A stretch of 64,000 nucleotides of DNA. Origin: Halalkalibacter nanhaiisediminis. GTDB lineage: Bacteria; Bacillota; Bacilli; Bacillales; Bacillaceae_D. The notes under the pieces were generated by a model that was not told the origin of the DNA, did no database searches, and was given only the letters and a program-made list of their open reading frames with translations. Of this stretch, positions 42,885 to 51,445 are shown in pieces. The translations under genes and the position numbers were made by a program. The stretch spans positions 1 through 64,000 of the forward strand of contig NZ_VLKZ01000009.1 in NCBI RefSeq assembly GCF_007830185.1, in the 5' to 3' direction. The first letter of the stretch is position 1; each line of letters opens with the position of its first letter.

Positions 42885-42987
42885 CTAATCCCTCCTAGCA
42901 GCATGAGCTAAATTATTATATCACGAGTATAAGAACTTAACAGATATTTCAATTCATCATCCAAAAGAAAAAAGCCATAACACGATG

Positions 42988-44712
42988 TTAGGCTTTTAAA
43001 AACAGGTCAAATGGTACCTTTCCTTCTGCATAATCTTTTAAATAGGTGGTCATTTTAGTTGCTGGAAGTGGTTTAGACAAATAATATCCTTGAATTTCAT
43101 CACAACCTTTTTCCTTCAAGAAAAGGAGCTGTTCCTTCGTTTCAACAGCTTCACCAACAACACGTAAATTTAATGCATGTGCGAGATAAATCGTTGCGTT
43201 CACGATCGCTTGATGTTGTGAGTCCTTTTCAAGCTCACGAATAAACATTTGATCAATCTTCAGGGTATTGACTGGAAAATCTTTTAAATAAGCAAGAGAA
43301 GAATAGCCTGTCCCAAAGTCATCTACAGATATTTCAATACCTATTGCCCGTAGCTGTTCAAGAATGGAAATGACGAGCTTTGCATCGTTCACACTAACAG
43401 TCTCGGTGATTTCTAGATTTAATAAAGAAGGAGGCAATCCCGTTTCTTTTAATGTATTGGATATTAAATCCGCAAGATCATGCTGAAGGAACTGCTTAGC
43501 TGATAAATTAACTCCGATTTTAATTGGTTCATAGCCAGCATCAATCCACATTTTCCCCATTTGGCATGCCGTTTTCAAGACCCATTCCCCGATTTGCATA
43601 ATCAAATTCGATTCTTCCGCAATATCTAAGAAAACATTTGGCGATACAATGCCAAGCTTTGGATGATTCCAGCGAATAAGCGCTTCTACCCCAACAACTC
43701 TTCCTGATTCAACTTCTATTTGCGGTTGGTAGTAGAGTTCGAACTCATCATAATCCAACGCTTTATTCAAATAACTTTCCAACTCAAAACGTTTCATTGC
43801 ATCTTCATTCATACTAAATTCGTAAAAGACAGCTTGATTTTTCCCTTTACGTTTGGCAACATACATCGCTGCGTCAGCATTACGAATGATATCCTCAAGC
43901 GACTCACCATCATTCGGATAAATCGCAATACCAATACTTGCTTTTATATAGACTTCAAATCCGTCGATCATATACGGCTTCTTAAAGATCTTTTGAACTC
44001 TTTTTGTAAGCATCTGAAGGACATCATGATCTTTCACCGCTGGAAGAAATAATAGAAACTCATCGCCACCCATTCGACAAACAAAATAGTCAGGAAATGC
44101 TGCTTTTAAATCTTTACTAATATCTTGTAATAGCTTATCTCCTGTTCGATGCCCTAAGCTATCGTTAATATATTTAAAATCATCAAGATCAAAGTAAATG
44201 ATCGAATACCCATCTTCTACGGATTTTTCTAATTTAGATAAGTATCCTTCTAAGAAATAACGATTATACAAACCTGTAAGGGAATCACGAATCGCAACTG
44301 ATTGTAGTTCTAATGCATAATTCAAGAACCTCGTCACCGTTTTTAGCGAATGCATCTGTACAGATGATAGCGTGCTATCTATTGGAATAAGAACAGTCAA
44401 AGTACCAAATAACTCTTCCTCTGCAAAATACAATGGCTTACAAATAATCTGCCTATTATTACGAAAGCCTTCTACGCATCGTTCTTCACAAATCACCCTT
44501 GAATCAGTCCAATTAATTAATGAAGAGGCATACTCGTTTTCAAACAAGTCATCGACTGTTGAGTATTGAATTTTGTTATGATCGTCTAGGCCATATAAAA
44601 AGCTAAAACCATTACCTTCTCTTTTGGTTATATAAATCTTGGAGGAATCTATCATCCCACCTAACAATTCCAATATATCATGGGATACTGAACGAAAAGT
44701 CATTTTCGTCAT
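42988..44712 (-). CDS. GAF-like, GGDEF and EAL domain c-di-GMP enzyme
   Basis: 574 residues. N-terminal GAF-like sensor (about 1-145), GGDEF domain with an intact MGGDEF motif but no RxxD site, and an EAL domain with the EALIRWNHP motif, NLEITET, DDFGTGYSSL and EIQGYYLSKPLP, i.e. the catalytic set of active phosphodiesterases. It may make and break c-di-GMP, or use GGDEF as a GTP sensor. The start at ATG 44712 after GAGGTGAGAGGA is preferred to 44760, which has no ribosome site. Confidence 0.9.
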   Translation of the reverse strand: MTKMTFRSVSHDILELLGGMIDSSKIYITKREGNGFSFLYGLDDHNKIQYSTVDDLFENEYASSLINWTDSRVICEERCVEGFRNNRQIICKPLYFAEEELFGTLTVLIPIDSTLSSVQMHSLKTVTRFLNYALELQSVAIRDSLTGLYNRYFLEGYLSKLEKSVEDGYSIIYFDLDDFKYINDSLGHRTGDKLLQDISKDLKAAFPDYFVCRMGGDEFLLFLPAVKDHDVLQMLTKRVQKIFKKPYMIDGFEVYIKASIGIAIYPNDGESLEDIIRNADAAMYVAKRKGKNQAVFYEFSMNEDAMKRFELESYLNKALDYDEFELYYQPQIEVESGRVVGVEALIRWNHPKLGIVSPNVFLDIAEESNLIMQIGEWVLKTACQMGKMWIDAGYEPIKIGVNLSAKQFLQHDLADLISNTLKETGLPPSLLNLEITETVSVNDAKLVISILEQLRAIGIEISVDDFGTGYSSLAYLKDFPVNTLKIDQMFIRELEKDSQHQAIVNATIYLAHALNLRVVGEAVETKEQLLFLKEKGCDEIQGYYLSKPLPATKMTTYLKDYAEGKVPFDLFLKA

Positions 44713-44913
44713 TCCTCTCACCTCTATGTCAAAACTCTGTTGTATTTTCGATAGGTTCATGGTAGCAATCGATCAAAGCTACCTAATACAAATATCGATA
44801 TTCTTCATACTGAACTTGAACACGTTTCTTTACATTTTATAGTATTATAGAAGAATAGCGGTCTTCAACCATTTCTCTCAAAACCTATAGCTCTATCTAT
44901 CGAAAGACAACTA

Positions 44914-44943
44914 ACCCCCTAAGACTTAAAATGCTTAGGGGGC
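44914..44943 (-). terminator. Terminator of the 111-residue gene
   Basis: Perfect 9-bp GC-rich stem CCCCCTAAG (44915-44923) / CTTAGGGGG (44934-44942); the U-tail on the minus strand is weak. Confidence 0.6.
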
Positions 44944-44948
44944 TGTTA

Positions 44949-45284
44949 CTATTCGTTTTTAGATGGTTCCGTTTCTAAATTTTCCTGTTCTTCATACCAA
45001 TTGTCTAACACCTTAGCATCTAGCACTCTGCCTTCTAAAAAAGATGCTTGCTTATCAAGGAATAAGCCCTTCCATTCCACATTCAAATCTTCGGCAATTT
45101 TCACTACTGTTAAAAGCTCTTGCCAAGCAACATAACGCTTATACCAAAAAAACTGTGGCTGTTCCGTCATATATGGGTAAAGATCATCAAACTCTGTATG
45201 CTTACAGTCTACTGTTCTCTCAAATTGACGTTTTGCTTCTGTTAATCGTCCTTCAAAATAAGTGTCTATTTTTTTCTGTTCCAT
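44949..45284 (-). CDS. Uncharacterised acidic protein
   Basis: 111 residues, helical, with many Glu, Trp and Tyr: FWYKRYVAWQELLTVVKIAE in the middle and an acidic C-terminus EEQENLETEPSKNE. GGGAGGGAT precedes the start and a terminator follows. Not recognised. Confidence 0.6.
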   Translation of the reverse strand: MEQKKIDTYFEGRLTEAKRQFERTVDCKHTEFDDLYPYMTEQPQFFWYKRYVAWQELLTVVKIAEDLNVEWKGLFLDKQASFLEGRVLDAKVLDNWYEEQENLETEPSKNE

Positions 45285-45447
45285 CTGTAATCCCTCCCAA
45301 AATCTATCAAATCACAAATCAAACTGGTAAAAGTGAAATTACGTTACCTTATGCCACATGTTCACATGTCAGACTAGCAATCTTACCTTATTACCATCAT
45401 AACACGACAATTGCCTAAGCTAAACGAAAAAAACTTAGAAAATTCTG

Positions 45448-45861
45448 TTACTCTAAAAAACGACTTTTTTCATCTACTGTTGGTAGTCGGCATGTCTCGC
45501 GTTTTCCAAACCAACGATAACGATTTTTAGCAAAATGCTTATACCCTTTATTTCGCCATTTGGTTGGAATGACTCGAAATATCCTCATCCACCGTAAGTA
45601 CCAAGGAAGGACACGAGCAACTTCAAAAACAGCATCCGAATAAAGATAAACCCGCCCGTCAATAAGCACAATGACAGAGTCTACATTTTCTGGAATATCA
45701 AAGTCCGCAACAAGCCGTTGTCCTTCTTTTGACTGCAATGAAGCAAACAAAAACCACTGCTTTCGTTCATACCTCAACATAAAATCAACCAAGTGATTGC
45801 ATACATTGCATTCTCCATCAAATAGTAATATTGGTCGCTGATGAGTGTGTAACTGCTTCAA
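45448..45861 (-). CDS. yuxK: DCC family thiol-disulfide oxidoreductase-like protein (DUF393, YuxK)
   Basis: 137 residues. LLFDGECNVCNHLVDFML gives the D-x-x-C-x-x-C motif (D15, C18, C21) that names the DCC family, and the C-terminus has the usual basic YRWFGKRETCRLPT. A thioredoxin-like redox role is suggested by the motif but unproven. Confidence 0.85.
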   Translation of the reverse strand: MKQLHTHQRPILLFDGECNVCNHLVDFMLRYERKQWFLFASLQSKEGQRLVADFDIPENVDSVIVLIDGRVYLYSDAVFEVARVLPWYLRWMRIFRVIPTKWRNKGYKHFAKNRYRWFGKRETCRLPTVDEKSRFLE

Positions 45862-45920
45862 GCAAAAACACTCCCTTCGATTACTGTCTACATTTATTTT
45901 ATAGAGGAAACACGCTTTTT

Positions 45921-46676
45921 TTATTTCATCATCCTATCTAATTCTTCTTTTAAAAGAATAGGTAAATAATTCACATCTGCTGCATCCGCTGGATAGGAGA
46001 ACCCTAGATCAGAATCGTTTACGACTTCTAGAATCTCTTGAATCACCTCATCCATTCCTTGAACATAGAACGGATGCATAAATTCATAGCTTAGTGCTTC
46101 TTTCGGCAATCGTTCTTCTTTACATACAAGTGGGTCCGCATAATTAACATACGTCCGACACGGAATTGGTCGAACCTCATAGGCCATACATGTATTTGTC
46201 TTCATATCGAGCATAATACAAGGTAACTCCATTTTTTTATACGTATCCTTAAATGTTGGATTAGACTTAAAATCAAGTCCTCTTAGCTGCTCAAGCTCAG
46301 TATTATGCTGTTGTAAATAAGTAGCAATATGCTCTGTAATACTTTGTCGTCTCTCATCAGGTAGACGTTTAATGAACATTAGTATGAGCTTCACTTCAAG
46401 ACGCGTCACAACAATTGGAAAATAACAGCAATGGGCACAACCAAGCGCACAAGTCGGCTTTAAGCTCATTTCCTGCTCAATTGTATTGATTTCCGTACTC
46501 ACTTGAGAAAGAAGCTTCTCAAATGCTTCCATCAGTACTGTTTCTACATGCTTGCCTTCACTAGTATCTAACACCTCATCGACCTTATCGAAAAAAGGTG
46601 TTTCGTAATCATATTTACGACTATTTATCTTGGTTACGACCTTTATCATGTCGTTATATTCTAAATGATTTTGCAA
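45921..46676 (-). CDS. YkgJ family Fe/Zn-cluster protein
   Basis: 251 residues. The family cysteine motif is TCALGCAHCCYFP, followed by ELPCIMLD, NTCMAYEVRPIPCRTY and PLVC, matching the CxxxCxxCC...C...C pattern of YkgJ proteins (UPF0153), which bind zinc or iron; function unknown. The frame is open to 46763, but AAGGAG at 46686-46691 is spaced for the TTG ending at 46676. Divergent from glcT. Confidence 0.78.
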   Translation of the reverse strand: MQNHLEYNDMIKVVTKINSRKYDYETPFFDKVDEVLDTSEGKHVETVLMEAFEKLLSQVSTEINTIEQEMSLKPTCALGCAHCCYFPIVVTRLEVKLILMFIKRLPDERRQSITEHIATYLQQHNTELEQLRGLDFKSNPTFKDTYKKMELPCIMLDMKTNTCMAYEVRPIPCRTYVNYADPLVCKEERLPKEALSYEFMHPFYVQGMDEVIQEILEVVNDSDLGFSYPADAADVNYLPILLKEELDRMMK

Positions 46677-46788
46677 TCTAGACAACTCCTTACATTCATT
46701 CAAGTTACATAGTAGAGGAATTTTTGTAAAAAAGCGACTCTTTTTCTGAAAAGAATATGACAAAGCCTAGTATTTCACGGTTTTTCAA

Positions 46789-46817
46789 TTGACGACCTCA
46801 TCATTTATCGCTATGAT
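46789..46817 (+). promoter_or_regulatory. Sigma-A promoter of glcT
   Basis: TTGACG (46789-46794), exactly 17 bases, TATGAT (46812-46817); each hexamer one base off consensus, 55 bases before the start codon. Confidence 0.7.
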
Positions 46818-46872
46818 GAGAGCTACAAAAACATTCGACCATAACGAGCATTTATATGGGAGGAGGAACGCT

Positions 46873-47703
46873 TTGTTAACTGTCAAAAAAGTATTAAACA
46901 ATAATGTTCTAATCGCAGACCACCCAGAATACGCAGAAGTTGTCTTAATCGGTAAGGGACTGGGTTTCGGAAAGAAACCAGGCGAACAGGTAGCTGGGGA
47001 AATTGCGGAGAAATTCTTTGTCCTAAAGGAAGCCAAAGAGCAGGAGCAATACAAACAACTGCTTGATTATGTCGATGAAAGCTTCATTGGATTAATGAAT
47101 GATATTGTCGAAATCGTAGAAGAACGGTTTAAAGTTCGCCTGCATGAGCATATCCATATCGCTTTAACAGATCATCTTTTTTATGCGATAAAACGAGTGA
47201 AGCAAGGTCTCGATATTAAGAATCCATTTCTTCCAGAGACTGAACTTGCTTATCCAAAAGAATTTACTGTGGCAGCCGAGATCATTGAATATATTAGTAA
47301 TGAATTAAATATCGCCATTCCTGAAGGTGAAATTGGTTTTGTCGCATTGCATATTCATAGCGCTCTCACACGTCGTTCCCTGCAAGAGGTGAATCGTCAT
47401 ACTCGCTTAATTAGTGAACTAGTACAAGTCATTGAAGACTCCTTACAGCTAAAAATTGATCGTAAGGATGTCAATTATTTGCGTCTAATCAGACATCTTC
47501 ATCATGTGATCGAACGTATTAATAATGGGCAATATATGGATAATCAAGATTCTTTAAAAAAAGTATTGCAATCTGAATATCCTGTGTGCTACAATCTGTC
47601 TTGGAAATTGATTAAAATTATGCAACAGGCATTAAAGAAAGCGGTTCCAGATGCAGAAGCCGTTTACTTAACTTTGCATCTTCAACGTTTATCAAAACAA
47701 TAA
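46873..47703 (+). CDS. glcT: PtsGHI operon antiterminator GlcT (BglG/SacY family)
   Basis: 276 residues. N-terminal CAT RNA-binding domain (1-60, VKKVLNNNVLIADHPEYAEV, then GKGLGFGKKPGE), PRD1 (about 70-170, with LHEHIHIALTDHL and LHIHSAL histidines) and PRD2 (about 175-276, HLHHVIERI, LTLHLQRL). When PtsG is idle, GlcT binds the RAT element and lets transcription read into ptsG. It starts at TTG after GGGAGGAGG; the in-frame extension to 46789 overlaps the promoter. The target RAT and ptsG lie directly downstream. Confidence 0.92.
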   Translation: MLTVKKVLNNNVLIADHPEYAEVVLIGKGLGFGKKPGEQVAGEIAEKFFVLKEAKEQEQYKQLLDYVDESFIGLMNDIVEIVEERFKVRLHEHIHIALTDHLFYAIKRVKQGLDIKNPFLPETELAYPKEFTVAAEIIEYISNELNIAIPEGEIGFVALHIHSALTRRSLQEVNRHTRLISELVQVIEDSLQLKIDRKDVNYLRLIRHLHHVIERINNGQYMDNQDSLKKVLQSEYPVCYNLSWKLIKIMQQALKKAVPDAEAVYLTLHLQRLSKQ

Positions 47704-47725
47704 GTTTGCTATCATTTTCTTTTAC

Positions 47726-47842
47726 CGTGTGACTGGTTATGCAGGCATGAGAGGAAAGGAAGCGATCGCACGTATGATGATGGGTTTGAGTCTACTCTTC
47801 CCCTTTCTATGTGCTATCCTTCTATCCACTCATGTCTTTTTT
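47726..47842 (+). promoter_or_regulatory. RAT antiterminator and overlapping terminator in the ptsG leader
   Basis: GTGTGACTGGTTATGCAGGC (47728-47747) with its flanks matches ribonucleic antiterminator sequences of the SacY/GlcT family. Its 3' part, CATGAG-GGA-GAAG (47746-47762), is also the left arm of a terminator whose right arm CTTC-TCC-CTCATG (47819-47834) is followed by UCUUUUUU (47835-47842). The two structures exclude each other. Confidence 0.82.
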
Positions 47843-47976
47843 GTTGCATAAATCAAGCAGAGAGCTCCTGCTGTAAGGCTAGTTTTCTAAAAAAGAGCAT
47901 GCAAATCGAGGATTACAGCCTATATCAATTTCTTAATATTCCCAAAAAATAATTAATTTATGAAGGAGGAACACAT

Positions 47977-50001
47977 ATGTTTAAACAATCGTTTGGTGTC
48001 TTACAACGTGTAGGTAAAGCTCTTATGCTCCCTGTAGCCTTGTTACCAGCTGCTGGTATTCTTTTAGCTTTAGGAGATGCCTTCCAAAACCCAGACATCA
48101 CATCAAATCTCCCTTTTCTTGAAGCAACTTGGGTCGTGATGCTTGCGAGTATTATGCAAAGTGCTGGCGCCATTGTTTTTGCAAATCTACCATTACTATT
48201 TGCTGTTGGGGTGGCAATCGGTCTCTCTAACGGAGACGGGGTAGCTGGACTAGCTGCACTTATCGGATTTATGATCATGAATGTGACAATGGGAGTTACG
48301 GGTGGTATTACAGCTGATATGATTGGCCCTGATAACCCTGGTTATGCAATGGTACTCGGTATCCCTACATTAGGTACAGGTGTTTTTGGAGGGGTTATCG
48401 CCGGGTTACTCGGTGCTTATACGTATAAAAAATATTTTAATATCGAGTTGCCTTCTTACCTTGGATTCTTTGCAGGTAAGCGCTTTGTTCCAATTGCAAC
48501 TGCTTTTTTCGCTCTTTTCTTAGGGGTTATTCTTCATTTCGTTTGGCCTACTGTTCAGATTGGAATGAATAGTTTATCGTATCTCTTAGTTGATTCAAAC
48601 AGAACACTTGCTGCTTTTATATTCGGGGTTATTGAACGTGCTTTAATTCCATTTGGCCTTCACCATATTTTCTATTCACCATTCTGGTTTGAATTCGGGC
48701 AATATACGAATGCAGCTGGTCAATTAGTACGTGGTGACCAACAAATTTTCTTTGCACAAATTCGAGATGGTGCTGAATTAACTGCTGGTACGTTCATGAC
48801 TGGTAAATTCCCATTCATGATGTTCGGTCTTCCAGCAGCTGCGCTTGCGATTTACCATTGCGCACGTCCAGAACATAAGAAAGTTGTTGCAGGTATCATG
48901 GGTTCTGCAGCATTAACATCTTTCTTAACTGGTATTACAGAACCACTTGAATTTAGTTTCTTATTTGTTGCACCTGTACTATTTGCGATTCACACAATCT
49001 TTGCTGGTCTTTCATTTATGATTATGGACATGCTTAATGTAAAAATCGGAATGACCTTCTCTGGTGGTGTTATCGATTTCTTACTCTACGGTGTATTACC
49101 AGGTAGAACAGATTGGTGGCTTGTCATTCCAGTCGGTCTTGCTTTTGCTGTGATTTATTACTTCGGTTTCCGTTTTGCGATTACGAAGTTTAACTTAATG
49201 ACTCCAGGTCGTGAAGAAAAAACAGAAGATGAAGAAACTGTATCTACTACTTCTACATCTGAACTACCTTACGAAGTATTAAAAGCACTTGGTGGTCAAG
49301 AAAACTTAACAAACCTTGATGCATGTATCACTCGCCTTCGTGTTAGCGTGAAAGATGCGAATAAAGTTGAAAAAGATACATTAAAGAAACTCGGCGCTTC
49401 AGGTGTTATGCAAATGGGCGAAAACATCCAAGCGATCTTTGGTCCTCGTTCGGATCAAATTAAATCCCAAATTCAAGATATCATTGATGGACGTACACCT
49501 GTTCAAACAGAAGCTGCTGTCACTAATGAAGCTGTTGCAGGTGATGTATCATTTATCGCTCCGTTAGAAGGAAAGTTATTACCATTATCAGAAGTACCAG
49601 ATCAAGTTTTCTCAGGAAAAATGATGGGTGATGGCTTTGCAATTGAGCCAACGAAGGGAAGCGTAAAATCTCCTGTATCAGGTACAATCGTTAATTTATT
49701 TCCAACGAAGCACGCAATTGGCTTGTTGACTGAAAACGGAAAAGAAGTACTCATTCATGTAGGTCTTGATACTGTTAATTTAAAAGGTGAAGGTTTTGAG
49801 ACTCTTGTTGAACAAGGAGATACAGTGAAGCAAGGACAAGAACTCCTTCGCTTTGATCTAAATTTCATTAAAGAGAATGCAACCTCGACTATTACGCCAA
49901 TTATCTTTACGAATTTAGCAGAAGGAGAATTTATTCAGCTTCATGATAAAGAAAATGTAAGCATTGGCGAAGCTGATATCGTCTCTATCCAACAAAAATA
50001 A
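47977..50001 (+). CDS. ptsG: Glucose-specific PTS transporter EIICBA
   Basis: 674 residues. EIIC membrane domain (1-405), linker, EIIB (about 428-505) with phosphocysteine C450 in LDACITRLR, and EIIA (about 522-674) with phosphohistidine H594 in [10 protein letters not shown] and H579. Domain order C-B-A equals B. subtilis PtsG. It imports and phosphorylates glucose. GAAGGAGG precedes the ATG. Controlled by the RAT/terminator at 47726-47842 through GlcT encoded directly upstream. Confidence 0.95.
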   Translation: MFKQSFGVLQRVGKALMLPVALLPAAGILLALGDAFQNPDITSNLPFLEATWVVMLASIMQSAGAIVFANLPLLFAVGVAIGLSNGDGVAGLAALIGFMIMNVTMGVTGGITADMIGPDNPGYAMVLGIPTLGTGVFGGVIAGLLGAYTYKKYFNIELPSYLGFFAGKRFVPIATAFFALFLGVILHFVWPTVQIGMNSLSYLLVDSNRTLAAFIFGVIERALIPFGLHHIFYSPFWFEFGQYTNAAGQLVRGDQQIFFAQIRDGAELTAGTFMTGKFPFMMFGLPAAALAIYHCARPEHKKVVAGIMGSAALTSFLTGITEPLEFSFLFVAPVLFAIHTIFAGLSFMIMDMLNVKIGMTFSGGVIDFLLYGVLPGRTDWWLVIPVGLAFAVIYYFGFRFAITKFNLMTPGREEKTEDEETVSTTSTSELPYEVLKALGGQENLTNLDACITRLRVSVKDANKVEKDTLKKLGASGVMQMGENIQAIFGPRSDQIKSQIQDIIDGRTPVQTEAAVTNEAVAGDVSFIAPLEGKLLPLSEVPDQVFSGKMMGDGFAIEPTKGSVKSPVSGTIVNLFPTKHAIGLLTENGKEVLIHVGLDTVNLKGEGFETLVEQGDTVKQGQELLRFDLNFIKENATSTITPIIFTNLAEGEFIQLHDKENVSIGEADIVSIQQK

Positions 50002-50132
50002 TTTACATTCCATGTTTTAAGTAAAGTATTAGAGGGTAACCATTATTATAAGGACGCAGATGGCATGTTCCCCAACACCACCTAGCGACTTACATGATGA
50101 TCATTCATCATTGTTACCTTCCCCTTACTATG

Positions 50133-50168
50133 CGAAGCGCCTGACCATTGTCGGGTGCTTCGTTTTTT
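50133..50168 (+). terminator. Terminator of ptsG
   Basis: CGAAGC (50133-50138) / GCTTCG (50157-50162) with further inner CC/GG and GA/TC pairs, followed by six U. Confidence 0.75.
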
Positions 50169-50185
50169 AAAAAGAAATTTGGCTC

Positions 50186-50208
50186 ACCCTCTTTTTTCAC
50201 GAGGCGAA
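50186..50208 (+). promoter_or_regulatory. Possible sigma-I-type promoter of mreBH
   Basis: ACCCTCTTTTTT (from 50186) and CGAA (50205-50208) resemble the sigma-I pattern ACCCCC-(A/T)n ... CGAA; mreBH is a known sigma-I target in B. subtilis. It lies about 180 bases upstream of the start. Pattern match only. Confidence 0.35.
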
Positions 50209-50389
50209 AGACCTAGTCGTGGCATTTATTAGTAAATCCCTCTTATAAATTCGGACAAATGTTATATAATCTCGAAATTTGTCTCATATTCTTACATAGA
50301 AGATAAGTGTTCCGTCACTATGATTCAACGCTTATGACTGATAAAATGACAACCTATATAGGCAATGACTAAATAAAGTTGGTGATATT

Positions 50390-51397
50390 ATGTGGACAAA
50401 TGCTGAAATTGGAATTGATTTAGGAACAGCTAATTTACTTGTATATAGTAAAGGAAAAGGAATTATTTTAAACGAGCCGTCTGTTGTAGCCATTAACACT
50501 CAAACAAACGAAGTACTTGCTGTTGGAGCAGAAGCAAAAAGTATGGTCGGAAAAACGCCAGCGAACATCGTTGCTGTTCGCCCACTTCGCGACGGGGTGA
50601 TTGCTGATTTTGATATGACGGCAAGCATGCTAAAAGTCATTATGAGAAAAGCAAGCAAAAAGCTAGGTTTATCCCTTAGAAAACCAAATGTCGTAGTATG
50701 TGCACCTTCTGGCTCGACTTCTGTTGAACGACGTGCGATTCTTGACGCAGTCAAGAGCTGCGGTGCTAAGAATGTTCATGTCATTGAAGAACCTGTTGCT
50801 GCAGCTATTGGCGCAGATCTCCCTGTTGACGAGCCTGTTGCAAATGTTGTGGTCGATATTGGCGGTGGAACAACAGAAGTAGCGATTATCTCTTTCGGAG
50901 GCGTCGTCTCGTGTAATTCTGTACGTGTCGGTGGAGATAAATTTGATGAAAGTATCATTCAATATGTTCGTAAATCCTATAATGTACTAATTGGAGAAAG
51001 AACTGCTGAACAAATCAAAATGGAGATCGGTTATGCCCCAATCGAACACCAGGAGTTAACAATGGACGTGCGCGGACGTGATCTCGTAAACGGCCTACCA
51101 AAAACGGTTACATTAAGTTCAAAAGAAATTCAGCACGCATTAAACGAACATATGTTACAGCTTCTTGAGTCAATCCGTTCTACTCTTGAAGACTGCCCTC
51201 CTGAATTAAGCGGTGATATTGTTGATCGCGGCGTTATGCTTACAGGTGGTGGAGCACTCTTAAACGGCATTCAAGAGTGGCTTGCAGAAGAAATATCTGT
51301 TCCTGTGCATGTTGCTCCAACTCCTCTCGAATCGGTTGCAATCGGGACAGGACGCTCATTAAAATTTATCGATAAGCTTCAAAAAGCAACGATGTAA
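50390..51397 (+). CDS. mreBH: Rod-shape protein MreBH (bacterial actin)
   Basis: 335 residues, the exact length of B. subtilis MreBH, with matching internal stretches ([55 protein letters not shown]-like). The actin/Hsp70 ATPase motifs [19 protein letters not shown] (phosphate 1), [13 protein letters not shown] (phosphate 2) and [12 protein letters not shown] (adenosine) are present. It forms membrane-bound filaments that guide lateral wall synthesis and the autolysin LytE. A terminator follows. Confidence 0.92.
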   Translation: MWTNAEIGIDLGTANLLVYSKGKGIILNEPSVVAINTQTNEVLAVGAEAKSMVGKTPANIVAVRPLRDGVIADFDMTASMLKVIMRKASKKLGLSLRKPNVVVCAPSGSTSVERRAILDAVKSCGAKNVHVIEEPVAAAIGADLPVDEPVANVVVDIGGGTTEVAIISFGGVVSCNSVRVGGDKFDESIIQYVRKSYNVLIGERTAEQIKMEIGYAPIEHQELTMDVRGRDLVNGLPKTVTLSSKEIQHALNEHMLQLLESIRSTLEDCPPELSGDIVDRGVMLTGGGALLNGIQEWLAEEISVPVHVAPTPLESVAIGTGRSLKFIDKLQKATM

Positions 51398-51403
51398 ATA
51401 ATC

Positions 51404-51442
51404 AAAAGCTCGTCACCTGACGTAAGTCAAGGGCGAGCTTTT
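51404..51442. terminator. Terminator between mreBH and the leucine operon
   Basis: AAAAGCTCG (51404-51412) pairs with CGAGCTTTT (51434-51442), with further TGAC/GTCA pairing; usable by both converging units. Confidence 0.8.
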
Positions 51443-51445
51443 GTA

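Larger units (their letters stand above)
50002..50389. other. Region between ptsG and mreBH
   Basis: 388 bases without a gene. It contains the ptsG terminator (50133-50168), a possible sigma-I-like promoter for mreBH (50186-50208), a TATAAT box near 50272 and the mreBH ribosome site GGTGAT. No small gene was found. Confidence 0.6.
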
